A DNA stretch of 43,568 nt, from the NCBI GenBank assembly GCA_000806015.1, contig JWKY01000001.1:1-43568 (forward strand), given 5' to 3'. Below the pieces are notes generated by a model. That model was not told the DNA's origin and did not search any database. It saw nothing but the letters and a program-made list of their open reading frames with translations. Both the position numbers and the translations under genes were made by a program. This DNA is from an archaeon GW2011_AR19 (GTDB lineage: Archaea > Nanobdellota > Nanobdellia > Pacearchaeales > GW2011-AR1). This document shows, in pieces, positions 27,793 to 35,761 of this stretch (its first letter is position 1; the number at the start of each line of letters is the position of its first letter).

Positions 27793-28896
27793 TTATTCAT
27801 TCGGTTGAATTATCTCAGAGCAATAATCTTCTGCTTTGAATTTCTTTCCTTTCTCAACCATCTCTGTAAATTTAGGAAAATTAATCCAACATTTTTTTTT
27901 CAAAGATTTTTTCATAAGCAAAATTGCTCTTGACGGAATATGTTCCCGCATATATTCATATTCCGGAAGTTTTTCTAATAAATTTTTCATGAATTCTTTC
28001 ATATCTTCCATTTGAGGCATGTTTTCTACTTTATAATGCCCCTGGCTTGCGCCAACCCAAACATAAGATTTTAATTCAACAAAATCAGGGTTTCCTTTTT
28101 TGATTAATTCAACATATCCCCCGACATCGCACATATTTTCATTTTTTATCATCGTCAACCTAATGCATGTTCTGTAATCTCTTGTTTTTAGCAAATCTAA
28201 ACATTCCAACATCCTTTCCCAGAAATCAGAAAATAATGGTCTGTCAATTTTTTTCATAAGTTTCTTGTTTGGCGCATCAATGCTCAAATATAATTGCGTA
28301 ACTTTGTCAATTTTTTTAATTTGTTCAGGATACTGGGAATTTGTAACTAAAAAAGTTGAGATTTTTCTTTTATGAAATGCTTTTAATATTTCATTTATTA
28401 ATGGATAAGTAATCGGCTCACCGGTTAAAGAAAGCGCAACATGGCGGACATTTTTCATTTCTGAAATTGCTTTTTTATTATGTTTTTCAAATCCCATCCC
28501 TTTAAATCCCTGTAATAATTTAATGTGCTCGTCAATTGAATGATTAATTATATGCTCTGGAGAATCTATTGGACCATACCATTCTGAAGCAACAGGAGCT
28601 TTTTGTCCTCGCCAGCAAAATTTGCATCTTGAAGCGCAGAACATTGAAGTAGTCATTTGCAGACATTGATGCGAACGAATTCCATAAAAAATAAATTTAT
28701 AACATCCGCCTTTTCCCCGTATCATGTTTCTTGTCCACTCGCAAATTTTAACAGCGGAATGATTGCCGACTAAACGATAGCCTTGTTTTTTTAAAGAATT
28801 TTGCTGATTTGAAGTTAATTGGGTTTCTAATTGTTGTCCTAATTCTGGAGATTGAATTACTTTTAAAGAAATTTTATTTTTTAATTTATTTTCCAT
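27793..28896 (-). CDS. taw1: tRNA 4-demethylwyosine synthase (TYW1/Taw1), radical SAM
   Basis: SMFCASRCKFCWRGQKAPVASEWYGPIDSPEHII, VALSLTGEPITYP, LSIDAPNKKLMKKIDRPL. Confidence 0.95.
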   Translation of the reverse strand: MENKLKNKISLKVIQSPELGQQLETQLTSNQQNSLKKQGYRLVGNHSAVKICEWTRNMIRGKGGCYKFIFYGIRSHQCLQMTTSMFCASRCKFCWRGQKAPVASEWYGPIDSPEHIINHSIDEHIKLLQGFKGMGFEKHNKKAISEMKNVRHVALSLTGEPITYPLINEILKAFHKRKISTFLVTNSQYPEQIKKIDKVTQLYLSIDAPNKKLMKKIDRPLFSDFWERMLECLDLLKTRDYRTCIRLTMIKNENMCDVGGYVELIKKGNPDFVELKSYVWVGASQGHYKVENMPQMEDMKEFMKNLLEKLPEYEYMREHIPSRAILLMKKSLKKKCWINFPKFTEMVEKGKKFKAEDYCSEIIQPNE

Positions 28897-29678
28897 TTTT
28901 CAATTTCTTCCAAAGCCTTAATCGGATTAAAAGCTTCTTTGATATTAATCAAAGGTTTTTCTATATTCACAATGTCATCAGTTCCAATTCTTGGACATGC
29001 AGTATTTACCCAGCATTGTATAAAAGGATAATTTTCTAATTGAGCCAAATTTATGTTATTATCAATAAAGATGTATGCTTTTTTCCCCCGTTCTTTTAAT
29101 TTTTCTTTTAAATTTTTAGCTGAATTAAAATATTGCTGTCCGGGTTTTATTGTCACTAAAATTCCTATTGTTTGGGAATTTATAAAAAGTTTTAAATTTC
29201 TTTTCTTTTTTTGAATTTGTTTTTCTATATCTTTTTTATTTATTTCTTTAATCTGATTTGAAATTGGATCAAAAATTATCACTGGTTTAAAATTCTCTTT
29301 TTTTTCTTTTATTTGTGAAAGCAAAAGCGCTTTTGGATGAAATAACCCATCGCCGACATATAAAACAGCGTCTGAATTTTCAATAATTTTGTCTTGAAAA
29401 GAATCTTCATAACAATCGCACCCTAAAATCTGCGCGTTTTCATTTGTTCTTTTTGCTTTTGTAATATTAACTTTAATTTTATTTTTTTCCAGCTCTTTAA
29501 GAAAATCTTTCAAATCAGTAAATTGAACTGAAGCAAAAAGCGCAACTGATTTAATTTTCTTTTTTTTAAAATATTCTTTTAACTCTTTTGTTAAATTAAT
29601 TTTTCCTTCCCATTTAGCGTCTATTAAAAATAAGCGGGGCATTTTACCAATTCTCCTTGTTAAATCTATTGTGTCCAA
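28881..29678 (-). CDS. dph2: Diphthamide biosynthesis protein Dph2, C-terminal part of split gene
   Basis: LGCDCYEDSF, DAVLYVGDGLFHPKALLL, CWVNTACPRIGTDD; probable start ATG at MPRLFLID just after the stop of the N-terminal ORF. Confidence 0.82.
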   Translation of the reverse strand: MDTIDLTRRIGKMPRLFLIDAKWEGKINLTKELKEYFKKKKIKSVALFASVQFTDLKDFLKELEKNKIKVNITKAKRTNENAQILGCDCYEDSFQDKIIENSDAVLYVGDGLFHPKALLLSQIKEKKENFKPVIIFDPISNQIKEINKKDIEKQIQKKKRNLKLFINSQTIGILVTIKPGQQYFNSAKNLKEKLKERGKKAYIFIDNNINLAQLENYPFIQCWVNTACPRIGTDDIVNIEKPLINIKEAFNPIKALEEIEKWKIN

Positions 29679-29904
29679 ATTGAATTATCAAATCAATATC
29701 AAGAGAATTTAATCCAAGCGGAAGATCACACGCTCCGAAACAATCTCCAAACCAAATAAATGCTTTTGCATTAGTTTTTGTTTCTATAAGCTCAACTATT
29801 TCATTTGAGCGATTTTTTAAGCCATCTGGCAGCTGAAGTAAAACTTGTTTTGCTTTTGTTTTTTCTATTTCTTTAATTAATTTTTCTAATTCTAAATTAT
29901 ACAT
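29644..29904 (-). CDS. dph2: Diphthamide biosynthesis protein Dph2, N-terminal part of split gene
   Basis: VLLQLPDGLKNRSNEIVELIE, WFGDCFGACDLPLG, DLIIQFGHNRF. Confidence 0.82.
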   Translation of the reverse strand: MYNLELEKLIKEIEKTKAKQVLLQLPDGLKNRSNEIVELIETKTNAKAFIWFGDCFGACDLPLGLNSLDIDLIIQFGHNRFNKENW

Positions 29905-29956
29905 AAAAAGAATTCGGTTAAGGGATTTTTAAGGTTTAGGTTTTGAAAGAGTTATT

Positions 29957-30520
29957 TTATTTATCTTCAAATACGCCGATATCAATAGTTCCCTCTGGTG
30001 GAAAATAAGAATTTGTACACTTAGTAGTATAGCTAAAATGATCCGCCAATATCTTTTCTTTTTCTTTAGAGGGACTTTCTAGAAATTTTGATGCATAATC
30101 TATCATTAATTCTTCATTTTTAACCCATTCTTTTGCTTCAGAGATGCTTAAATCCCTTCCCATTTCCATGGTAAATGTGCTGTCTTCATAAATTTTGCTT
30201 TTTTCAAAAAAAGAGATGTATTCTTCAAGGGCTTTTTTAGACAAAGGAAGATATTCCAAAAAAATATTAAAACAGGGTAAATCGTTTTTCTCCCTTAATA
30301 TGCATTTATTAAGATTAATTCTTGCATGATTATAGTTCTCTGTAGCAAGGTCTTGTAGACTATCCAATTGGTTGCCTTGGTTTATAAATTTTTTAAGTGG
30401 ATTTATTTTATATGCCGTATCTTTATTATAATTTTTCTGCCAATAACTTACATTTCCAAAAATTCCTAATCCTCCTAATCCAATTAGTCCTGCCACAAAA
30501 TAATTTTTTATGGTTTTCAT
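29957..30520 (-). CDS. Hypothetical exported protein
   Basis: 187-aa ORF with N-terminal hydrophobic segment NYFVAGLIGLGGLGIFG. Confidence 0.45.
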   Translation of the reverse strand: MKTIKNYFVAGLIGLGGLGIFGNVSYWQKNYNKDTAYKINPLKKFINQGNQLDSLQDLATENYNHARINLNKCILREKNDLPCFNIFLEYLPLSKKALEEYISFFEKSKIYEDSTFTMEMGRDLSISEAKEWVKNEELMIDYASKFLESPSKEKEKILADHFSYTTKCTNSYFPPEGTIDIGVFEDK

Positions 30521-30604
30521 CTCTTTTTTAGCATTGCCTAATTTATAAACCTTTCTAGTTTGTCTTAATTTTATAATTACAAAGTTTTTTTAAGAAAAAT
30601 TTAT

Positions 30605-30627
30605 AAACTATAGTTTTTCTATAGTTT
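30605..30627. promoter_or_regulatory. Putative toxin-antitoxin operator
   Basis: Perfect inverted repeat AAACTATAG-TTTTT-CTATAGTTT ending 1 nt before the antitoxin ATG. Confidence 0.6.
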
Positions 30628-30628
30628 A

Positions 30629-30877
30629 ATGGTCACAACAATACAGCTGAATGAAGATGTAAAAAAACGTCTGGAATTTTTAAAAGAAAAAAAAGGGGAC
30701 ACTTATGAAAAGGTTATTGTTAAGCTTATTGATGAAAAAGAAACAGACAAAAAAAGAATTGAGAGATTAATAATTGAAGGATGCAGGGAAATGGCTGAAG
30801 ATAGTTTAAAAATCGCTAAAGAATGGGAAGGAACTTTAATGGATGGTCTTGATAAAAATGAAAAATGGGATTTTTGA
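30629..30877 (+). CDS. Antitoxin, ribbon-helix-helix-like
   Basis: MVTTIQLNEDVKKRLEFLKEKKGDTYEKVIVKLID; overlaps MazF gene. Confidence 0.75.
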   Translation: MVTTIQLNEDVKKRLEFLKEKKGDTYEKVIVKLIDEKETDKKRIERLIIEGCREMAEDSLKIAKEWEGTLMDGLDKNEKWDF

Positions 30878-31212
30878 GAAGAGGAGATATCGTTTTAGCA
30901 AATTTAGAACCCATTAAAGGTCATGAGCAAGGAGGAATTAGGCCAGTTTTGATAATTCAGGATGATAGATTTAACAAATTCAGTCCAACAATAATCGTTG
31001 CGTCAATAACCTCTAAGATTTATACCCGGGAATTCCCGCAAAATGTTGAAATTGAACCCTCCAAATATGGATTGAAATTAAAGTCAACCGTTCTATTAAA
31101 TCAAATAAGAACAATTGATAAATCAAGAATTATTAAAAAAATTTCTTCTTTAGATAGAGAAATAATGAGGAAGGTGGATCTTGCTTTGAAAATTAGTTTG
31201 GATTTAGAATAA
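30865..31212 (+). CDS. mazF: MazF/PemK-type endoribonuclease toxin
   Basis: RRGDIVLANLEPIKGHEQGGIRPVLIIQDDRFNKFSPTIIVASITS...LNQIRTIDKSRI. Confidence 0.92.
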   Translation: MGFLRRGDIVLANLEPIKGHEQGGIRPVLIIQDDRFNKFSPTIIVASITSKIYTREFPQNVEIEPSKYGLKLKSTVLLNQIRTIDKSRIIKKISSLDREIMRKVDLALKISLDLE

Positions 31213-31213
31213 T

Positions 31214-31909
31214 CTATTTAAAACTTTTTCCGCACCCGCATTCTTTTTGGGCATTTGGATTATTGAATTTAAAACCAGATTCATTTAAATTATCCACAAA
31301 ATCAATTTCAATCCCGTCTAACATTTCAATTCCGTTTTTAGCTACAGAAATGTCTATTCCCGATTTTTTAAAATTTAAATCTGATTTTATCGGCTTGTTT
31401 ATTATTTCAAGATTATAGACAAAACCAGAACAGCCTCCCGAAAGAACAGATATTCTTAAAATTCCGCTTTCTTTAAGTCGACCACGCTTAGGCGATTTTG
31501 TCAAAAAACTTCCCGTTTTTTGTTCCTTTTCTTTTTCCTGCTTCAAAAGATGTTTTATTTTTTCTATCGCTGTTCTTGTAAATTTTAATGAAAAGTTTTT
31601 TATATTTTTTGGTTCAGATTTTAAATTTTTTTCTAAGACTTCATTTATTTGTTTAACAAGCTTGTTTAAATCAGCTTCGGAATATCCGTGCCCTAAAACT
31701 CCCTGCTCTAATGTTTCAAAAGCAGACGCTCCGCATCCAACACAATGAATTCCAAAATCAATCATAATTTCTGAGAGCAATTGCGCTTTTTCTGGATTTT
31801 CTGCAAGAATTTCTGCAATGAGCATATTTTTGGTTATTTTTTGGGTTTGTGTTTGTTGAATTTGTTTTTTCATTTTATTATTTTTTAGCTTCTTTAAAAA
31901 ATTCTTCAA
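31214..31909 (-). CDS. DUF1858-like domain fused to HesB/IscA Fe-S assembly domain
   Basis: [57 protein letters not shown] ... CGCGKSF. Confidence 0.88.
   Translation of the reverse strand: MKNFLKKLKNNKMKKQIQQTQTQKITKNMLIAEILAENPEKAQLLSEIMIDFGIHCVGCGASAFETLEQGVLGHGYSEADLNKLVKQINEVLEKNLKSEPKNIKNFSLKFTRTAIEKIKHLLKQEKEKEQKTGSFLTKSPKRGRLKESGILRISVLSGGCSGFVYNLEIINKPIKSDLNFKKSGIDISVAKNGIEMLDGIEIDFVDNLNESGFKFNNPNAQKECGCGKSFK
31471..31526 (-). repeat. Element family 1, full-length copy B, in-frame inside the HesB domain
   Basis: GGAACAAAAAACGGGAAGTTTTTTGACAAAATCGCCTAAGCGTGGTCGACTTAAAG; encodes [18 protein letters not shown]. Confidence 0.85.
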
Positions 31910-32486
31910 CCTTTTCCCAATTTACAACATTCCACCAATTTTTTATATATTCTGGTCTTCGATTTTGATATTTCAAGTAATATGCATGCTCCCAAACATC
32001 CAAACCTAAAATAGGAATTTTTCCTTCCATCAAAGGCGAATCCTGGTTTTTTGTAAAAATAATTTCTAATTTTTTATTGCTGTTTATAACTAACCATGCC
32101 CAACCGCTTCCAAAAACTTTCAGAGCAACGTCGGTAAATTGCTTTTTGAATTCTTCTAAGCTTCCAAACTTTGAATTAATTTCTTTTGCTAATTGTTTTT
32201 CTGGCTTTCCTCCAGCCTTTGACCCCATAATCTCCCAAAATAAAGAATGATTAGCATAACCTCCTCCATGATTGATTACTGCCTGTTTTATTTTTTCCGG
32301 AACTTTGCTAATATTTTCCATCAATTCGTTAATTTCCATATTTGCAAATTCTGTTCCGTTGATTGCTTCATTTAATTTATCTACATAAGTTTGATGATGC
32401 TTGGTATAATGGATTTCCATTGTTTTAGCGTCTATATATGGTTCTAATGCGTCAAAAGAGTAGAGTAACTTCGGTAATTTAAACAT
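31878..32486 (-). CDS. sod: Superoxide dismutase, Fe/Mn family
   Basis: [84 protein letters not shown]. Confidence 0.96.
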   Translation of the reverse strand: MFKLPKLLYSFDALEPYIDAKTMEIHYTKHHQTYVDKLNEAINGTEFANMEINELMENISKVPEKIKQAVINHGGGYANHSLFWEIMGSKAGGKPEKQLAKEINSKFGSLEEFKKQFTDVALKVFGSGWAWLVINSNKKLEIIFTKNQDSPLMEGKIPILGLDVWEHAYYLKYQNRRPEYIKNWWNVVNWEKVEEFFKEAKK

Positions 32487-32562
32487 TTTATCTTAACTAT
32501 TGTTAATAAAGAGGATATATAAATTTTTTGACTTAATTAAAAAATCATTAAAAATATTTTAA

Positions 32563-32637
32563 CGCCCGAGATAGGATTTGAACCTATGACAACCAGGTTA
32601 GGAACCTGATGCTCTATCCAGACTGAGCTACTCGGGC
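32563..32637 (-). tRNA. tRNA-Arg (anticodon CCT)
   Basis: GCCCGAGTAGCTCAGTCTGGATAGAGCATCAGGTTCCTAACCTGGTTGTCATAGGTTCAAATCCTATCTCGGGC. Confidence 0.95.
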
Positions 32638-32639
32638 TT

Positions 32640-32812
32640 TTTTTCTGTTTTAATTTTAGCGAAGGATGAATATCCAGCGAGCGACTTCGCGAATTTTGTT
32701 ATCTTCTTGTGAGCGAGGTCGGGAGTAGAGAGATTACACGGAGGATGTTCTTTTCCTATTTATTTCTTTTTATCAATCCGAGCGTGGTCTCGAGTTGAGC
32801 TACTCGGGCAAA
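32640..32812. repeat. Repeat family 2 material between tRNA-Arg and tRNA-Leu, ending in a 14-nt copy of the tRNA-Arg 5' end
   Basis: TGAGCTACTCGGGC at 32624-32637 and 32796-32809; 32711-32745 matches (31/35) the reverse complement of 21701-21735. Confidence 0.7.
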
Positions 32813-32822
32813 AATTAATTTA

Positions 32823-32906
32823 TGTGGGTGCTAGGATTCGAACCTAGGTAAGCACTAAGCTATCAGATTTTGAGTCTGACCCGTTTGACCGCTCCGGCAC
32901 ACCCAC
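32823..32906 (-). tRNA. tRNA-Leu (anticodon CAA)
   Basis: GTGGGTGTGCCGGAGCGGTCAAACGGG TCAGA CTCAAAA TCTGA TAGCTTAGTGCTTA CCTAGGTTCGAATCCTAGCACCCAC. Confidence 0.95.
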
Positions 32907-32979
32907 TTAAAAAAATTAAGTTTAAGAACATTTTAAAACTTATCATAAAAAATATAAAGCATGAATTTTATTTTTTATT

Positions 32980-33366
32980 ATGGAAAAAAATTGGCAAAAA
33001 ATAATTTTGGATTTAAACTTGACAAAAGAAGAAAGAATTCAAGCAGCATTTCATTTAGAAAATGCAGGCGACGATGAATCTATTAGAATAATGGGAAAGG
33101 CATTATTTAGCGAACCTTCTCCGATTGTGAGGCATGAAATCGCTTTTTCTTTAGGAGAATCTTGTAATCCAAAATTAGCATCTGAATACTTAATGAAAGC
33201 TATTGAAGAAGATGAAAATATTTTTGTCAGACATGAAGCAATTTTAGCTTTAGCAACTTTGGGGAAAAAAGAGTTTATTCCATTTATTAAAAAATATATT
33301 AATTCTCCCGAATTAGAAATAGCTGAATCTGCAGAAATTGCTTTGCAAAGATTAGAACAAACTTGA
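32980..33366 (+). CDS. HEAT-repeat protein resembling one half of deoxyhypusine hydroxylase
   Basis: Two HE motifs: RHEIAFSLGE and VRHEAILALATLG; ends EIAESAEIALQRLEQ. Confidence 0.7.
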   Translation: MEKNWQKIILDLNLTKEERIQAAFHLENAGDDESIRIMGKALFSEPSPIVRHEIAFSLGESCNPKLASEYLMKAIEEDENIFVRHEAILALATLGKKEFIPFIKKYINSPELEIAESAEIALQRLEQT

Positions 33367-33408
33367 TTTTAGAAAGTTTTAAAAGTCTTAAAATCTCTAA
33401 TTTTTTGA

Positions 33409-33518
33409 AGACGGTCTTAGTAATCGTGTAATACCTGATCTCATTCCGAACTCAGAAGTCAAGACGATTACGCTGCCTGTGTTAGTGGCCGACAAGCTGC
33501 GAAGCAGCAGTGCCGTCT
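33409..33518 (+). rRNA. 5S ribosomal RNA
   Basis: AGACGGTC...CCTGATCTCATTCCGAACTCAGAAGTCAAG...GCCGTCT; terminal helix AGACGG/CCGTCT. Confidence 0.9.
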
Positions 33519-33534
33519 CACTTGTTTATTTTTT

Positions 33535-33837
33535 ATGAAAAATATTTCAAAAAAAGATGCCGAAAGAATGATTGAAGATTTTTTCTTAGATATTAAAAAC
33601 AAAAATTCCAGATTCTCGCAAGCTCGGTCTGGCCAAACTAAAAGTTTAGCAAAGCAAGTGAAAAAAATTAAATCTCTTGCAATGAATAAAAAAATTCTCT
33701 TGAAAGAAAAAAGAAAATTATTCTGCCAGAAATGTTTAATGCCTTATTCGGGAAATGAAAAAATTAGAATAAATAATAAAATAAAAAGTATTGAGTGTAC
33801 GAATTGCGGTGGAATTAATAGGTGGAAGATTAAATAA
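33535..33837 (+). CDS. rnp4: Ribonuclease P protein component 4 (Rpp21/Rnp4)
   Basis: SLAMNKKILLKEKRKLFCQKCLMPYS...ECTNCGGINRWKIK. Confidence 0.88.
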   Translation: MKNISKKDAERMIEDFFLDIKNKNSRFSQARSGQTKSLAKQVKKIKSLAMNKKILLKEKRKLFCQKCLMPYSGNEKIRINNKIKSIECTNCGGINRWKIK

Positions 33838-33846
33838 TTAATTTTT

Positions 33847-34044
33847 TTACGATTTCTTAAACTTACTAACCAATTCAAGGGTATCAACCTGGCCTAAAAA
33901 AACTGATCTGCAGCACATTCTTTCCAACCCAAGTTCATCAAGAACTTTTTTTTGATTTTCTCCAGATGCCACTCTCTGTTTGAATTGCTCCCACAAATGA
34001 CCCACTGGCTTTCCGCACCCGAAGCACCTCACTGGAATTATCAT
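33847..34044 (-). CDS. rpoN: DNA-directed RNA polymerase subunit N
   Basis: MIIPVRCFGCGKPVGHLWEQF...LDELGLERMCCRSVFLG. Confidence 0.96.
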   Translation of the reverse strand: MIIPVRCFGCGKPVGHLWEQFKQRVASGENQKKVLDELGLERMCCRSVFLGQVDTLELVSKFKKS

Positions 34045-34168
34045 CTAATTAATCTTTCAAATTAGTTTTTAAAACTTGTGATAGATTGTTTTTGAAAAGG
34101 TATCTTTTAAGATGCGGACATTTTTTCAAAAAAATCCCCGAAGGGCGACAGCTTCTATTTGAAGTGCT

Positions 34169-34190
34169 AAAATTCGTATTTGCGAATTTT
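34169..34190. other. Perfect 8-bp hairpin AAAATTCG-TATTTG-CGAATTTT
   Basis: Inverted repeat in intergenic region; could be a terminator or operator. Confidence 0.4.
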
Positions 34191-34255
34191 TGACTTATTC
34201 CATTTAATGCAAATATTTAAAAAGAATTTAAATTTAAGATTTAATTAAAAAGAAG

Positions 34256-34441
34256 ATGATAAAAAGATGCGTTTATTGCAGGCAAGATATTCAAGATAAA
34301 AGAGCTATAGATGTTTGTGACAAATGTGGGTTTGGTGTTTGGGGTCAGAAAATGTTTAAAACAATTCTTCAAGGCATGGATAATGCAAATGAAAGAGGAG
34401 ATTTGTGTTTAAATCATGAAATTCCTGAGAATAAAAATTAG
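34256..34441 (+). CDS. Small zinc-ribbon protein
   Basis: CVYCRQDI...DVCDKCGFGVWGQKMF. Confidence 0.65.
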   Translation: MIKRCVYCRQDIQDKRAIDVCDKCGFGVWGQKMFKTILQGMDNANERGDLCLNHEIPENKN

Positions 34442-34511
34442 ATTTATAATTCTAAAAACTAAGGGATAGGTTTTTAAATTAGTTCTTTTTTGATATTTAT
34501 AGAGTATTAAA

Positions 34512-34796
34512 ATGACTAAAAGAAAAAAAATTAGAGAACAGGGAAAAATCAAATTTAGCTGGGCTTTTCAGGAATTTAATCAAGGGGACGTTGTTTCAGT
34601 CGTTAGGGAAAAATCAAAATCTGCAAACTTCCCTAAAAGAATTCAAGGACGGTGCGGAGTTATTGAAGAAAAACGCGGGAGATCGTTTATCGTCAGAATA
34701 AATGACTTAGAAAAAGAGAAAAAATTTATAATTAATCCCTTGCATCTAAAAAGACTTATGATGAACTCAAACCTGCTTCAAGAGGTAAAAAAATAA
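34512..34796 (+). CDS. rpl21e: Ribosomal protein L21e
   Basis: FQEFNQGDVVSVV...FPKRIQGRCGVIEEKRGRSFIVRI. Confidence 0.9.
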   Translation: MTKRKKIREQGKIKFSWAFQEFNQGDVVSVVREKSKSANFPKRIQGRCGVIEEKRGRSFIVRINDLEKEKKFIINPLHLKRLMMNSNLLQEVKK

Positions 34797-35092
34797 TGAC
34801 AATTCAATACACCCCCTTAAGCGCGTCAGAATCAAAAGAATATTTGGGAAAAGAACAGGAAAATTTAAAGAGTTTTGTTGGGAAATTTACAAAATTAAAT
34901 TTAAAACAAGCAAAAGATTTTAGAAAAGAATTAGAAGAATTAAATTTAATTAAAATAAATGCAAAGCATATTTCAAAAATAATCGATCTTCTGCCAACTA
35001 ATCAAGAAGAGATAAATAAGATATTCACAGATATTAGTCTGGACGAAAATGAGACAAAAAAAATTATTGATGTGGTTAACAAATTTGAATAA
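34796..35092 (+). CDS. rpoF: DNA-directed RNA polymerase subunit F (Rpb4)
   Basis: Position between L21e and DUF655; KHISKIIDLLPTNQEEINKIFTD. Confidence 0.88.
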   Translation: MTIQYTPLSASESKEYLGKEQENLKSFVGKFTKLNLKQAKDFRKELEELNLIKINAKHISKIIDLLPTNQEEINKIFTDISLDENETKKIIDVVNKFE

Positions 35093-35145
35093 TAAAAATG
35101 AAAATAAATATAAATTTTCCATTTCTTCAAAAAGAAATGCGAAAA

Positions 35146-35227
35146 TTTCAGGAGAAAAAATAAATGAAAGCAAAAATAGGAAATTTTTTCATGCATTCAT
35201 TTTTTCAGGAGAAAAAATAAATGAAAG
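35146..35227 (+). repeat. Element family 1, core copy flanked by 25-bp perfect direct duplications
   Basis: TTTCAGGAGAAAAAATAAATGAAAG at 35146-35170 and 35203-35227; insert CAAAAATAGGAAATTTTTTC... Confidence 0.85.
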
Positions 35228-35760
35228 ACGAAACTGCAATAGTGCTGGAATATTTACCCAATGGTTATCCATTAGAAAGAAAAACGATGCCCTTAGCCCA
35301 AGCTATAGGAGAGAATAATTTTACCCTTCTAGAACTAGTCCCCCGAAGAGGAATTACATTAGAACCGGGAGAAAATGTTTATATTGGTCAGGGAAAAAGA
35401 GACAAAATATATTATATCCTTGGAAAATTATCGCAAGAAAAATTAACTGAATCTGCAAAACAACAATTAGAAGAATTTATAAAGAAAGTTGTTGAAAAAA
35501 AAGAACAAGAATTTGTAGATTTTTTTAATAAGTCAGAAGCAATTAATAAAAGATTCCATCAAATAGAGCTGCTCCCGGGATTAGGAAAAAAACATATGCA
35601 AGAAATAATTAAACAAAGACAAGAAAGTCCTTTTAAATCATTTGAAGATTTAAAAAAAAGAGTTCCAAATTTGCCTGATCCCAAAAGAACAATTGAAAAA
35701 AGGATGTTTAAAGAATTAACACAACCAGAAAGACATAATCTTTTCATAAAAGAAAATTAA
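35221..35760 (+). CDS. DUF655 family archaeal protein
   Basis: AIVLEYLPNGYP...LLELVPRRGITLEPGENVYIGQGKRDKI...LPGLGKKHMQEII; L21e-RpoF-DUF655 order. Confidence 0.9.
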   Translation: MKDETAIVLEYLPNGYPLERKTMPLAQAIGENNFTLLELVPRRGITLEPGENVYIGQGKRDKIYYILGKLSQEKLTESAKQQLEEFIKKVVEKKEQEFVDFFNKSEAINKRFHQIELLPGLGKKHMQEIIKQRQESPFKSFEDLKKRVPNLPDPKRTIEKRMFKELTQPERHNLFIKEN

Positions 35761-35761
35761 A

